The position numbers were made by a program, and so were the translations under genes. The notes beneath the pieces were generated by a model. The model worked only from the letters and a program-made list of their open reading frames with translations. It ran no database searches and was not told where the DNA came from. 64,000 nucleotides of DNA from Nitrospirota bacterium (lineage in GTDB: Bacteria; JACPQY01), in assembly GCA_016190245.1 (NCBI GenBank), contig JACPQY010000078.1:9821-73820 (forward strand). The letters run 5' to 3'. Shown here one piece after another: positions 7,922 through 16,272 of the stretch (positions are counted from its first letter, which is position 1; every line of letters begins with the position of its first letter).

Positions 7922-8818
7922 TCAGACCAGCGCGAGGACGAGCGCAAGGGAGGACATCACCCCTGCGCCGACCAGCAACTTCGGAACTCCCAGGAGCCTC
8001 AGCCTGGGAAGAGTGGATTCGACCACGCCCGTGGCGACCGCCAGAGCCGCCAGGGCGGCGACGAATGAGACGGCCTCCCACCCCTCCCCGCTTTGTGGCA
8101 GGAGCGGGCCGACGACGAGGGAACCGAGAATCCAAAGTCGGAGCGCGGAGGCATACTCGATCAGAGCCAGATCGGGCCCCCCGTGATCGAGCACCATCAC
8201 CTCGTGAATCATCGTGAGCTCGAGATGGGTGTTGGGGTCGTCCACCGGGATGCGTGCGTTCTCCGCGAGGAAGACGATCCCGAACGCGGTCGCGACCAGC
8301 GCCAGGGCCGGCGCGTGGGCGGTCCACACGTCGGGCGACAGGGTGGAGAATACGCCGTGAAGCGAGAACTGGCCGGTGATCCTCACGAGCGCCGCCAGGC
8401 CGAGCCACAGCGCGGGCTCCACGAGGGTGGAGAAGTGGACTTCGCGGCTGGCCCCCATTCCCTCGAAGCTTGAACCTGTGTCCAGCGCGGCGATGACCGT
8501 GAAGAAGCGGGAGAGGCCGAGGACGTAGGCGAAGAGGATCACATCCCCCTCGAACGACAGGGGCCCGGGCCGTCCGCCCAAGGGTGCCACGAGGCAGGCC
8601 GCGACGGTCGCGGCGAGGCCGATGAGCGGCCCCGCGCGGAAGATCCACGTCGTGGTGGCACTGTAGACGGCGCCCTTGCCGAGGAGCTTCCCGAGGTCGT
8701 AGTAGGGCTGGAGCAGAGGCGCGCCGCGCCGCCCCGCGAAGACGGCCTTCGTTTTGTTGATCAAACCCGCGAGGAGCGGGGCGAGGACGAAGGGAAGGAC
8801 TGCGTGGAAGACGACCAT
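7922..8818 (-). CDS. HyfC/HycD-like (NuoH-type) membrane subunit
   Basis: 298 residues, eight predicted helices. The N-terminal cytosolic loop INKTKAVFAGRRGAPLLQPY and the later ARIPVDDPNTHLELT are diagnostic of the NuoH/HycD family, which anchors the peripheral arm and forms the entry to the ion path. It starts 7 nt after the hyfB stop. Its presence with B, E and F subunits shows the complete membrane arm. Confidence 0.88.
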   Translation of the reverse strand: MVVFHAVLPFVLAPLLAGLINKTKAVFAGRRGAPLLQPYYDLGKLLGKGAVYSATTTWIFRAGPLIGLAATVAACLVAPLGGRPGPLSFEGDVILFAYVLGLSRFFTVIAALDTGSSFEGMGASREVHFSTLVEPALWLGLAALVRITGQFSLHGVFSTLSPDVWTAHAPALALVATAFGIVFLAENARIPVDDPNTHLELTMIHEVMVLDHGGPDLALIEYASALRLWILGSLVVGPLLPQSGEGWEAVSFVAALAALAVATGVVESTLPRLRLLGVPKLLVGAGVMSSLALVLALV

Positions 8819-8825
8819 TTCGTGC

Positions 8826-10823
8826 CTAGCGCAGTTTGAGGATGAGAAGCCCGAGGAGCGTCACCGACACGTAGAGAACGTAGAGCTGCAGCCGGCCGTG
8901 CTGAAAGCCTTTCAAGCGGCTGAAGAGTGCCAGGGCGCCTTGAAAGAGCGGGGCGTAGGCCTCTTCGGTGCAGACATCGGGCGTGTGACTCGAAAACGCG
9001 GCGGTGGGTCGGGGGAAGAGGCCCTCCGGACGGCCACCGTGCGCCCGGGTCCGGAGGAAACCCCCGAAAAAGTGCGTCAAGGGTTGAGCGAACGAGGAAG
9101 CGGTGTATTGCATCCGCGGGGTGGGCTTGGCGTAGCCGCAATCCCACGTGACGGCGCCGCGCACGGGTCGTCCCCTGAGGACGAGGAATCGCACACCGGC
9201 GAGCAGGAGCAGCAGCCCAAGTAGGATGAAGGAAGCCACGGAGATGGAGCGCGCAATGCCCTCCAAGCCGGACACTGCCGAGGAGGGCTGAGCGAAAGTA
9301 GAGGTGATCTGCTCCACCACCGGGGCCACAAGCCCGACCGCGACCGGCGCGGCGAGCCCGATGGCGAGGCACGCCCCCGATAGGATGAACATCGGAGCCT
9401 GCATCCACGTCCCCGCTTCTTTCGGAGGCTCGGCGGCTGCAGAACGCGGGGAGCCGAGAAAGACGACGCCGAACGCCTTGGCGAAGCATGCGCAGGCGAG
9501 GCCGCCGATGATCCCGAGACTCGCGAGCACCACGGCCGAGGCGACCGGCCAAGGGAGGCCGTCCACCATGCCGCGCAAGGCGCCGTAGTAGATCAACGCT
9601 TCGCTCACGAAACCGTTGAGCGGTGGCAGGCCGCAGATCGCGATGCTTCCCACGAGAAACGAGAAACCTGTCCGCGGCATCGGCTTGAGAAGCCCTCCCA
9701 GACGATCGATGTCGCGGGTGGCGGTGGATTGGACCGCGGCGCCCGCCGCGAGGAAGAGGAGCCCTTTGAAGATCGCGTGGTTGAGAATGTGCAGGAGCCC
9801 GCCCGCGAAGCCGGCGGCGGCCAGGAGCGGCCGCTCCGTCGCGATCCCCATCAGGCCCAGCCCCAATCCGAGCGCGATGATGCCGATGTTCTCGATGCTG
9901 TGGTAGGCGAGGAGCCTTTTCAGATCGTGCTGCGCCAGGGCAAATAGAACCCCGAGCACGCCGGACGTGGCGCCGAGCGCGAGGAGCGCCCAGGCCCAGG
10001 ACGGATCGGGAGGACCGAGGAAAAGCATGACGCGGAGCAACCCGTACAGTCCCGTCTTGATCATCACGCCGGACATCAGCGCGGAGACGTGACTCGGCGC
10101 GGCCGGATGCGCTTCCGGGAGCCACACATGCAGGGGCATGAACCCCGCCTTCGCTCCGAACCCGACCAGGGCCAGCACGAAGAGTGCGGAAGGATGTGCC
10201 CATCGCCCGGCGAGGCCGATCCAGGCGTCGAAATCGGTGGAGCCGGATTCCCTCCCCATGAGAAGGAAGAGGACGAGGACGAACGCCGCCCCGGCCTGGC
10301 TGGCTACGAGGTAGATCCATCCCGCGCGACGCACGGATTCCTTCTCGCTCTCCGACGTGACCAGGAAGAAGGAGGTGAGCGCCATGACCTCCCACGCCAG
10401 CAGGAAGAGCAGTGCATTTTGCGCCACGACCACGAGGGCCATGCTCAGGACCAACGCGCTGAAAAGGAATTCGCGTGCGCCGGTTCTCCCGTGGGTGTGT
10501 TCCCGCCGGCTGTAGTCGAGACTGTAGAGGGCGGAGACCGCGCTCAAACCCAGGATCCCGAGCAGGAACCACGCCGAGAGGGCGTCCAGTCCGATCGATA
10601 ACCGTCCGAACGGCATGGCCCAGTCCGTCTCGGCGGAGATCGGCCCCCCCCCGAGAAGAATCGCGATGGCCGGCAGGATGCCGAGGAGGCTCCCAGCCAC
10701 GACGCTCGCCGCTCCAAGGCGCCGTGCGGCGCCGGGCGTGCGGACGAGCAGGCAAGCCGCGCCGCCCGAAAGGATCACGAACATCCCCGCGAGGAGGAGA
10801 AAGAGAAGGAGGATTTCCGGCAT
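8826..10823 (-). CDS. HyfB/HycC-like (NuoL-type) antiporter membrane subunit
   Basis: 665 residues, strongly hydrophobic. Family motifs: LLAWEVMALTSFF (conserved Glu), GAKAGFMPLHVWLPEAH (Lys), RLLAYHSIENIGI and HILNHAIFKGLLFLAAG. The C-terminal part (residues about 560-640, WDCGYAKPTPRMQYTASSFA) is the HyfB-type extension that differs from NuoL. It is the first structural gene of the Ehr operon, 34 nt after the ArsR gene. The likely role is ion translocation linked to electron flow in the peripheral arm. Confidence 0.88.
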   Translation of the reverse strand: MPEILLLFLLLAGMFVILSGGAACLLVRTPGAARRLGAASVVAGSLLGILPAIAILLGGGPISAETDWAMPFGRLSIGLDALSAWFLLGILGLSAVSALYSLDYSRREHTHGRTGAREFLFSALVLSMALVVVAQNALLFLLAWEVMALTSFFLVTSESEKESVRRAGWIYLVASQAGAAFVLVLFLLMGRESGSTDFDAWIGLAGRWAHPSALFVLALVGFGAKAGFMPLHVWLPEAHPAAPSHVSALMSGVMIKTGLYGLLRVMLFLGPPDPSWAWALLALGATSGVLGVLFALAQHDLKRLLAYHSIENIGIIALGLGLGLMGIATERPLLAAAGFAGGLLHILNHAIFKGLLFLAAGAAVQSTATRDIDRLGGLLKPMPRTGFSFLVGSIAICGLPPLNGFVSEALIYYGALRGMVDGLPWPVASAVVLASLGIIGGLACACFAKAFGVVFLGSPRSAAAEPPKEAGTWMQAPMFILSGACLAIGLAAPVAVGLVAPVVEQITSTFAQPSSAVSGLEGIARSISVASFILLGLLLLLAGVRFLVLRGRPVRGAVTWDCGYAKPTPRMQYTASSFAQPLTHFFGGFLRTRAHGGRPEGLFPRPTAAFSSHTPDVCTEEAYAPLFQGALALFSRLKGFQHGRLQLYVLYVSVTLLGLLILKLR

Positions 10824-10857
10824 GGGTGGCGTGTCTCTTCCTTGAAGTCGAGTGGGA

Positions 10858-11205
10858 TCAGACGCGCCCGAGATCCCTGAGGAGGCTCTCGCTCTCGCGG
10901 AGCTTCTTGCGCAGGATCTCGGCGATCGGCCGCAGGACTCTGAAGATGTCCCGATCCTTGATGGCGTAGAAGACGTTGGCCTTGGCCTGGCGCGAGGTCA
11001 GGATGCCGGCCTGGCGGAGCACCGCCAGGTGCTTGGACAGGCCGGATTGCTCCACGCCCAGGACCTCGACCATCCGGCCGACGGAGGCCTCCCTCTGTTT
11101 CAGATGCTCGATGACCGCCAAGCGGACGGGATGCGCCAGCGCCCCGAGGAAATTGGCCTTGATCTTGAACACGAGGTTGGCTCCGAGGTGTCTCCTCTTG
11201 GTCAT
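10858..11205 (-). CDS. ArsR-family transcriptional regulator of the Ehr operon
   Basis: 115 residues. It has a winged helix-turn-helix: LAHPVRLAVIEHLKQREASV, then the recognition helix region EQSGLSKHLAVLRQAG and the wing ANVFYAIKD. No cysteine metal site is visible, so the ligand is unknown. It is first in the operon, 34 nt upstream of hyfB, and behind a near-consensus promoter. ArsR proteins normally repress their own operon, so this one probably controls the whole complex. Confidence 0.85.
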   Translation of the reverse strand: MTKRRHLGANLVFKIKANFLGALAHPVRLAVIEHLKQREASVGRMVEVLGVEQSGLSKHLAVLRQAGILTSRQAKANVFYAIKDRDIFRVLRPIAEILRKKLRESESLLRDLGRV

Positions 11206-11239
11206 ATGCTCATAGGATCATTTGTTCCGAGCGGTCCTC

Positions 11240-11267
11240 TTTATACCCGCGACCGTCCCCCTGTCAA
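11240..11267 (-). promoter_or_regulatory. promoter of the arsR-Ehr operon
   Basis: On the minus strand TTGACA (11262-11267) and TATAAA (11240-11245) are 16 nt apart. This is a nearly perfect sigma70-type promoter that predicts a transcript start near 11233 and a leader of about 27 nt before the ArsR ATG. Confidence 0.65.
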
Positions 11268-11370
11268 GCGCAGGTCGCCTCTGGAGTTTGCTGAGTTCCT
11301 CTCGCAGCGGAGGTCGCACGAAACTCCTCCCCTTTGTGTGGAAAGGCCGGGTGGGGTAGAGATAGCCCAC

Positions 11371-13119
11371 GTGAAAGTCCTGACGAATGCCGTCGTCCGT
11401 ACGATGGACGACTCCAATCGAGTGGCTTCTGCGGTGGCCTACGATGGGCCTCGGCTCGTGGCCGTCGGCCCGACGCAGGAGGTGCGTCGACTTGCTGGGC
11501 CCGGAGCCGAGGTGCGTGACCTCGCAGGCCGCACCGTGGTGCCCGGGTTCATCGATTCGCACCATCACCTTTCCATTGCCTTGATCTACGGAGGCGGGGT
11601 GGATTGCCGTCCCGAGGCCGCGCCGTCGATCGACGTCCTCCTCACCCGACTCGCCGAGGCGGAGAAACGCCTGCCACCGGGCGCGTGGCTTGTGGGGACG
11701 GGACACGACGAATGGAAGATTCGGGAACGGTGTCACCCCACCCGAGACGAGCTGGATTCGGTGTCCGCCCGGCGACCGATTCTCCTCATCCACGGGACGT
11801 GGCACGAGGTGGTGGCGAACTCCGCGGCGCTGGCGGCGGCGGGGATCGATGAGCGAACGCCGGAGCCTCCGTCCGGGGTGTTCAGCCGCGATCGCCGCGG
11901 CCGGCTGAACGGGCATCTCGCCGAGATGGCCGGCACCCTCGTCGAGCCGCTTGCGCGCGCGGATGCGATCGCCCGCGATCCGCATGGCCTTGCGAACCGG
12001 CTCGGCGCCTACGAGGACGTGCTCTTCTCGCTCGGGATCACCCGGATCTGCGATGCGACCGTTCCACCTTCGATCGCTGAACTCTACGCCGGCGCGCGCT
12101 GTGAGGGGAAACTCCGAATCCCCGTGGTCATGATGCCGATCGGCGAGAGGGGGCTGTTCGCTCATCCCGAGGATCGCCTGGAAGGGCCACCAACGGGGGA
12201 GGGGCCCGAGGAGCTTCGCTTCGGGCCGATGAAACTCTTCTTCGATGGGGGCACGCAGTGTGCGCTCTGCTTGAGTTTCTCCGATCTCGCCCTGAGCCTT
12301 GGCCCCGTTCTGCGCCTGGTTGCGACTCGTGGTCTTTCGTCGGGTTTGGATCTGCTTCGGCAGGTCAGGCCCTCACTCGGGCGGGATCTGCGGATTCGAT
12401 CGGGCGTGCGTTACTACGACGTGCGTCAGGGGCGGGACTTCGTGCGACGTGCGGTCGAGCGGGGTTTTGCGACCGCGATTCATGCGATCGGCAATGAGGC
12501 GGTGGGGTGGGCGATCGATGTCTTGGGCGCGGCGCGAGCGGCTCACGTGCGACAGCCTCCTCCCAGAATTGAACATGGGATGATCCTGGGGCGGGCCGAG
12601 GCCCGGCGGGCGGCCGATCAGGGAATCATGTTCGTTCCGCAGCCCTACTTTCTGGTGCAGCTCGGAGACGCCCTGTCGCACGTTCCCCTCCCGCCAAGGC
12701 TCAAGCTGTTCCCCCTTCGCACTCTGGTCGAGGAAGGCGTCGAATTAGCTGGGAGCTCGGATGGCCCGGCCGGATTCGACCCGATCGCCGCCCTTCGAGC
12801 GGCCGTCACGCGCAGGGCAGCCGACGGGACGCCGATCTCACCGGAGGAAGCCATCGAGCCGGAGGATGTCCTGCGAATGTACACGCGAGGCTCGGCTCGG
12901 GCCTGCGGGTGTTGGGATGTGACCGGCAGTCTCGAAGCCGGGAAACGGGCGGACCTGGTCGTGCTCTCGGACGACCCCTGTCGCGCAGGTTCTACTGACT
13001 GGGATTGTCTGCGCGTGGTCGAGACGATCTTGGCCGGTCGGACGGTTTTTCGCCGGGAGAGTGTCGTCGATCGGACGGAGGTGCTGAGGCTTCTGGATTG
13101 CGTCGCTCCAAGGGTGTAA
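11371..13119 (+). CDS. amidohydrolase family protein (YtcJ-like)
   Basis: 582 residues from a GTG start (VKVLTNAVVRTMDD), selected because homologs begin at this beta-strand. Family features: the metal motif VVPGFIDSHHHLS, the ELRFGPMKLFFDGG strand with its metal-bridging Lys, AIHAIGNEA, RIEHGMIL, SSDGPAGFDP, and the C-terminal GSLEAGKRADLVVLSDDP common to amidohydrolase family 3. It is a predicted metal-dependent hydrolase of amide or C-N bonds; the substrate cannot be told. It is divergent from the ArsR-Ehr operon. Confidence 0.82.
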   Translation: MKVLTNAVVRTMDDSNRVASAVAYDGPRLVAVGPTQEVRRLAGPGAEVRDLAGRTVVPGFIDSHHHLSIALIYGGGVDCRPEAAPSIDVLLTRLAEAEKRLPPGAWLVGTGHDEWKIRERCHPTRDELDSVSARRPILLIHGTWHEVVANSAALAAAGIDERTPEPPSGVFSRDRRGRLNGHLAEMAGTLVEPLARADAIARDPHGLANRLGAYEDVLFSLGITRICDATVPPSIAELYAGARCEGKLRIPVVMMPIGERGLFAHPEDRLEGPPTGEGPEELRFGPMKLFFDGGTQCALCLSFSDLALSLGPVLRLVATRGLSSGLDLLRQVRPSLGRDLRIRSGVRYYDVRQGRDFVRRAVERGFATAIHAIGNEAVGWAIDVLGAARAAHVRQPPPRIEHGMILGRAEARRAADQGIMFVPQPYFLVQLGDALSHVPLPPRLKLFPLRTLVEEGVELAGSSDGPAGFDPIAALRAAVTRRAADGTPISPEEAIEPEDVLRMYTRGSARACGCWDVTGSLEAGKRADLVVLSDDPCRAGSTDWDCLRVVETILAGRTVFRRESVVDRTEVLRLLDCVAPRV

Positions 13120-13136
13120 AAGGGCGCTCGACAACG

Positions 13137-13157
13137 GCCGGACGAATGCCGTCCGGC
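13137..13157. other. perfect hairpin between amidohydrolase and DUF486 genes
   Basis: GCCGGACG (13137-13144) and CGTCCGGC (13150-13157) pair over 8 bp with a 5-nt loop. It sits 18 nt after the amidohydrolase stop and upstream of the next ribosome binding site, with no T-run. It could be a transcript-end stabiliser or a weak terminator. Confidence 0.4.
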
Positions 13158-13177
13158 TCGACGACAGGGGGTGAGCG

Positions 13178-13525
13178 ATGAAAACGGTGCTGCTCTTGGT
13201 GGCCTCGAACGTGTTCATGACCACGGCATGGTACGGCCACCTTCGTTTCAAGTCGGCCGCGCTGTGGAGCGTGGTCCTCATAAGCTGGCTGATCGCGCTG
13301 CCCGAGTACGCCCTCCAAGTGCCGGCCAACCGGATCGGCCACGGCACCTTCACCGCGCCTCAGCTCAAGATCATCCAGGAGGTCGTGTCCATCTCGGTTT
13401 TCATCGTCTTCTGCCTGACCTACCTGCGCGAACCGATCCGCTGGAACTACCTCGTCTCGTTCGGGCTCATCGTTGCGGCCGTTGTCTTCGCCCTCTGGGA
13501 CAGACCGGGACTGCTGCTGAGGTAG
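13178..13525 (+). CDS. DMT-type small membrane protein (DUF486)
   Basis: 115 residues with four hydrophobic helices. The pattern FMTTAWYGHLRFK near the N-terminus and the ALPEYALQVPANRIGHG loop identify the DUF486 family, small integral membrane proteins related to drug/metabolite transporters, of unknown substrate. A GGGGGTGAG ribosome binding site precedes the ATG. It follows the amidohydrolase by 58 bp, which includes a hairpin. Confidence 0.8.
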   Translation: MKTVLLLVASNVFMTTAWYGHLRFKSAALWSVVLISWLIALPEYALQVPANRIGHGTFTAPQLKIIQEVVSISVFIVFCLTYLREPIRWNYLVSFGLIVAAVVFALWDRPGLLLR

Positions 13526-13627
13526 GAACGCCGGTTCGGGAGTCTTCGGTTTGGGAGAGGTATCTCGCTGCGCGAGTGCGCTGGGCTGTGTTTGAAAACC
13601 CTTCGCCGACCACCACAATTTTTGCAG

Positions 13628-13769
13628 GGGAGGGTGCTTGCACCCTCCCTCCCATAGGGCGGGTCCACCTGTCCGCCGTGGCGGAAGGACCCGCCCCTAC
13701 CACGGTCATTGCCCTGCCATCCTGGCAGGGCCACATTGCGTGGTACCTGGCCTTCCTGGGCCAAGGTAC
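13628..13769. repeat. cluster of perfect inverted repeats between convergent genes
   Basis: Four hairpins follow each other in the 298-bp gap 13526-13823: GGGAGGGTGC/GCACCCTCCC (13628-13649); GGGCGGGTCC/GGACCCGCCC (13657-13696) enclosing TCCGCC/GGCGGA (13672-13685); GCCCTGCCA-TCC-TGGCAGGGC (13711-13731); and GTACC...GGTAC around GGCC/GGGCC (13743-13769). No gene is seen here. It may terminate both convergent transcripts. Confidence 0.6.
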
Positions 13770-13823
13770 GAAGAACCGCCCTGGCCATGGTGGATCCCAT
13801 CATAGGTCCCTCTCAGAGAGGGG

Positions 13824-14975
13824 CTAGAACCAGCGGCGGAGCCAGTTCTTTTCGAAAAGGACCTTCGAAACGTGCCAGCGCCAACTCGGGGGACGCATTC
13901 TCACATCGGGGGCCGGTTCGGCGTAGAAATTCCCCGCCCCGTAGCCCGCTTTCCCATCGCCTGTTTCGATGAAGCACTCGCCGTGACCGTCGAATGAGGC
14001 CGATCGGCCCTTGCCCGTGATCGCGAGGGCGATGTTGCAGGCGACCGCTTCGGCCTGGGTGTGCGCAAAGACTCCGGCCTTGGGGAGAGGCTTTCCCATC
14101 TTGAGCGGGATGCCGGTCACGTCGCCGATGGCGAAAACGCGGTCGAAGCGTGTGGCCATGCTGTTCCGGTCCACGTCCACGTACTTGCCCTCGGCGGCAA
14201 GTCCCGCTTCGCGGATCACGCGCGGCGCCCGGTGGGGCGGGACGTAGGCGAGAAGATCGAACGGGACCTCGGCGCCGTTCTTGAACCTGAGTTTTCGGGA
14301 TGCCGTATCGACTTCGCTCATTTGGTGCTCCGGGTGGTAGGTGATCCCCTTGGCCTCGACCATCTGTCGCACCGCTCTTGAGATCTCGGGACCGGCCACG
14401 CCCATCGGTGCCGGTTCGGCTGCGTAGAGGTCGAGTTGAGTGCGCTCGCGGATCCGGCGCTTCCGGCAGTACGCCTCGATCAGCATCGCCGCCTCGTAGG
14501 GGGCGGCCGGGCATTTGTACGGTTGGCCGGCCGTGAGGATCACCAGCCGCCCGCCGGTGAAGGAGGCGAGGGCGTCGCGGAGCGTTGTTGCGCCCGGCAG
14601 GGTGTAGAAATTGTGGCCCGCCGCGGTCAGGCCCGGCACAAGCTCCGGCGCGAGCTCGGCGCCGAGGGCCACGATGAGAAAGTCGCCCGACAGGAGCCGA
14701 CCGCCCACCGTGGCTGTCCGGCGGGCAGGATCGAGGCTCTCGATCTCGCCCACGACGACTTCGATTCCCTTCCTTCCGAGGCGGGACAGCGGTCGAGAGA
14801 TCTTCTCCGGAGTCCGAGCACCCGTCATGAGCCAGAGGAGCGAGGGCGCGAACAGGTAGGAAGATTCGCGGTCCACCACCACGACGCGGTTTTCCCTCGG
14901 GAGTCGTTTCCGAACTTCGTTCGCGGCCACCAGTCCGCCGACGCCGGCACCGAGGATGAGGACGGTCTGCCCCAC
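13824..14975 (-). CDS. FAD-dependent sulfide:quinone reductase-like oxidoreductase
   Basis: 383 residues from GTG 14975, with GAGGGG as ribosome binding site. N-terminal FAD dinucleotide motif VLILGAGVGGLVAANEV; second flavin motif RVFAIGDVTGIPL; a family cysteine in TAGQPYKCPAAPYEAA. The overall pattern is that of sulfide:quinone reductase and flavocytochrome c sulfide dehydrogenase flavoproteins, which oxidise sulfide or persulfides at the membrane face. It is last in a three-gene minus-strand operon with a rhodanese-type regulator and a DsrE-like protein, supporting a role in reactive sulfur handling. Confidence 0.8.
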   Translation of the reverse strand: MGQTVLILGAGVGGLVAANEVRKRLPRENRVVVVDRESSYLFAPSLLWLMTGARTPEKISRPLSRLGRKGIEVVVGEIESLDPARRTATVGGRLLSGDFLIVALGAELAPELVPGLTAAGHNFYTLPGATTLRDALASFTGGRLVILTAGQPYKCPAAPYEAAMLIEAYCRKRRIRERTQLDLYAAEPAPMGVAGPEISRAVRQMVEAKGITYHPEHQMSEVDTASRKLRFKNGAEVPFDLLAYVPPHRAPRVIREAGLAAEGKYVDVDRNSMATRFDRVFAIGDVTGIPLKMGKPLPKAGVFAHTQAEAVACNIALAITGKGRSASFDGHGECFIETGDGKAGYGAGNFYAEPAPDVRMRPPSWRWHVSKVLFEKNWLRRWF

Positions 14976-14986
14976 GCGCCGGCCCC

Positions 14987-15337
14987 TCAAAACGTGAAGA
15001 CCTTGTCGGCATCGAGCGACCACGTGGTCCACTCGTCGAGCGAGCTGCGTCGCGCGCCCTCGACCAGTTCGCTTTCCGAGATGCCGCGCGCATCCATGCA
15101 GGTGCCGCAGACGCCGATCGATCCGCCGCGCCGCGCGACTGAAGAGAGCATGCTCTGGATATTGTAGTAGCCCTGAGGAACCTTTTGCCCGGCCTTGGCG
15201 CACGCGGCGGCATCGCCGACAAGAAAGACCTTCACTTCCACCCCTTCGCGTTTCGCCAAGGATCCGGCGAGGCGGAGGCCGTTGTAGGATCGCTCGGTGC
15301 CGTAGGGGGCGTCGTTCAGGGTCATGAGAACCTTCAA
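14987..15337 (-). CDS. DsrE family sulfur-relay-like protein
   Basis: 116 residues from a TTG start (LKVLMTLNDAPYGTERSYNG), a typical DsrE/F-like N-terminus. Two cysteines in GVCGTCMDARG resemble the conserved DsrE cysteine region and may carry persulfide. The TTG overlaps the stop of the upstream regulator (TTGA), and AAGGAGG precedes it, so translation is coupled. Sulfur trafficking is inferred from the family and the operon. Confidence 0.78.
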   Translation of the reverse strand: MKVLMTLNDAPYGTERSYNGLRLAGSLAKREGVEVKVFLVGDAAACAKAGQKVPQGYYNIQSMLSSVARRGGSIGVCGTCMDARGISESELVEGARRSSLDEWTTWSLDADKVFTF

Positions 15338-16014
15338 GTGCCCCCTCCTTCCAGCCCGACCGCGACCGGGAGCCCCGCCGCGCGCCACTCGGGGAACCCG
15401 TCTTCGAGGCGCCGGGCCCTGAATCCGCGTTTGCGGAGGGTTTCAACCGCGCGGAGGGCGAGGAGGCAGTAGGGGCCGCGACAGTACGCGACGATTTCCT
15501 TTCTGCGCGGAAGTCCTGCCAGACGCCGCGCCAGTTCGGAGAGGGGGATGGAGACCGCTCCACGGATGTGCCCTGCAGCAAACTCGTCCACCGGCCGCAC
15601 GTCGAGCACAACGACCTCGCCGAGGCGGACGCGGCGGAGCAGGTCGCGTTGCGTGACCGGTTCGAGTGAATCGCGCTCGTGGAGGTAGGATTGCACGAGG
15701 CGGTCCACGTCGGCGATCCTCCTTTGGGCAAGGGCACGAATCGCTCGGGAAAGCTCGTAGATATCGGCGCCGGCCAGACGGTAGCGGACGTGGAGGCCGT
15801 CCCGTCGCGTTTCCACGAGCCGCGCGTCGTGCAGAGCCCGGAGGTGGTGGGAGGTATTGGCGACGGACATGCCCGATTCGGCCGCCAGGGCCTCCACCGG
15901 CCGCTCCCCCTGGGCCAGGAGGTCGATCAATTCGAGGCGGGGCGGGCTGGAGAGGGCCTTGCCGATCCGGGCGCAATGCTCGTGGACACGTTGGGTCAGG
16001 CTGCGATTCGTCAT
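15334..16014 (-). CDS. ArsR-type regulator fused to a rhodanese domain
   Basis: 226 residues. Residues 1-100 form an ArsR winged helix-turn-helix (SSPPRLELIDLLAQGERPVE, recognition helix SVANTSHHLRALHDARL). Residues about 120-220 form a rhodanese domain with LDVRPVDEFAAGHIRGAVSI and an active-site loop CRGPYC. Such fusions sense sulfane sulfur by persulfidation of the rhodanese cysteine. It is the first gene of the DsrE/SQR operon and probably represses it until sulfide or polysulfide appears. Confidence 0.85.
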   Translation of the reverse strand: MTNRSLTQRVHEHCARIGKALSSPPRLELIDLLAQGERPVEALAAESGMSVANTSHHLRALHDARLVETRRDGLHVRYRLAGADIYELSRAIRALAQRRIADVDRLVQSYLHERDSLEPVTQRDLLRRVRLGEVVVLDVRPVDEFAAGHIRGAVSIPLSELARRLAGLPRRKEIVAYCRGPYCLLALRAVETLRKRGFRARRLEDGFPEWRAAGLPVAVGLEGGGT

Positions 16015-16024
16015 GTTTGTCCTG

Positions 16025-16054
16025 TATTCAAGTAATCAAACATCTATTTGAATA
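16025..16054. promoter_or_regulatory. putative operator of the ArsR-rhodanese regulator
   Basis: TATTCAA (16025-16031) and TTGAATA (16048-16054) form a perfect 7-bp inverted repeat 16 nt apart, in an AT-rich island directly upstream of the regulator start at 16014. The size and position fit an ArsR-type operator. Confidence 0.55.
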
Positions 16055-16140
16055 TCTCAGCGCTGCCAGGTTGTCAAGCCCCCGGCGCCGGGGCACGGAT
16101 TCCCCGACTTGCGTTGGAGGGTCCCTTTCGAGATGGCTTC

Positions 16141-16240
16141 TCCGCCGGCCGGCGGATCGCCATGACGGCTTTCTCTTGTCATCGCGAGTCCGCCACAGGC
16201 GGAAAGGGGCAGCCTATCCGCCCACTGGCGGATGGCGATC
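16141..16240. repeat. palindrome cluster with a GTCAT-GCGAG type repeat
   Basis: Three palindromes with the same core: TCCGCCGGCCGGCGGA (16141-16156), TCCGCC-ACA-GGCGGA (16189-16203) and ATCCGCC-CACT-GGCGGAT (16216-16233). The last two lie in TTGTCATCGCGAG ... GGCGATCTCG (16176-16243), a repeat type also seen at 31.2 kb. This fills the gap 16055-16272; no gene is seen. Confidence 0.55.
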
Positions 16241-16272
16241 TCGCCTCGGGGGATTCCTTCCGCGATGCGCGG

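Noticed and set aside
3449-10823. Functional [NiFe] hydrogenase or respiratory complex I
   Set aside because: NiFe cysteines are gone from the large subunit, and HyfE/HyfB-type genes with the fused ferredoxin do not fit the Nuo order. Ehr type is the better reading.
13628-13769. Classic rho-independent terminator
   Set aside because: Strong stems but no T-run on either strand; listed as repeats instead.
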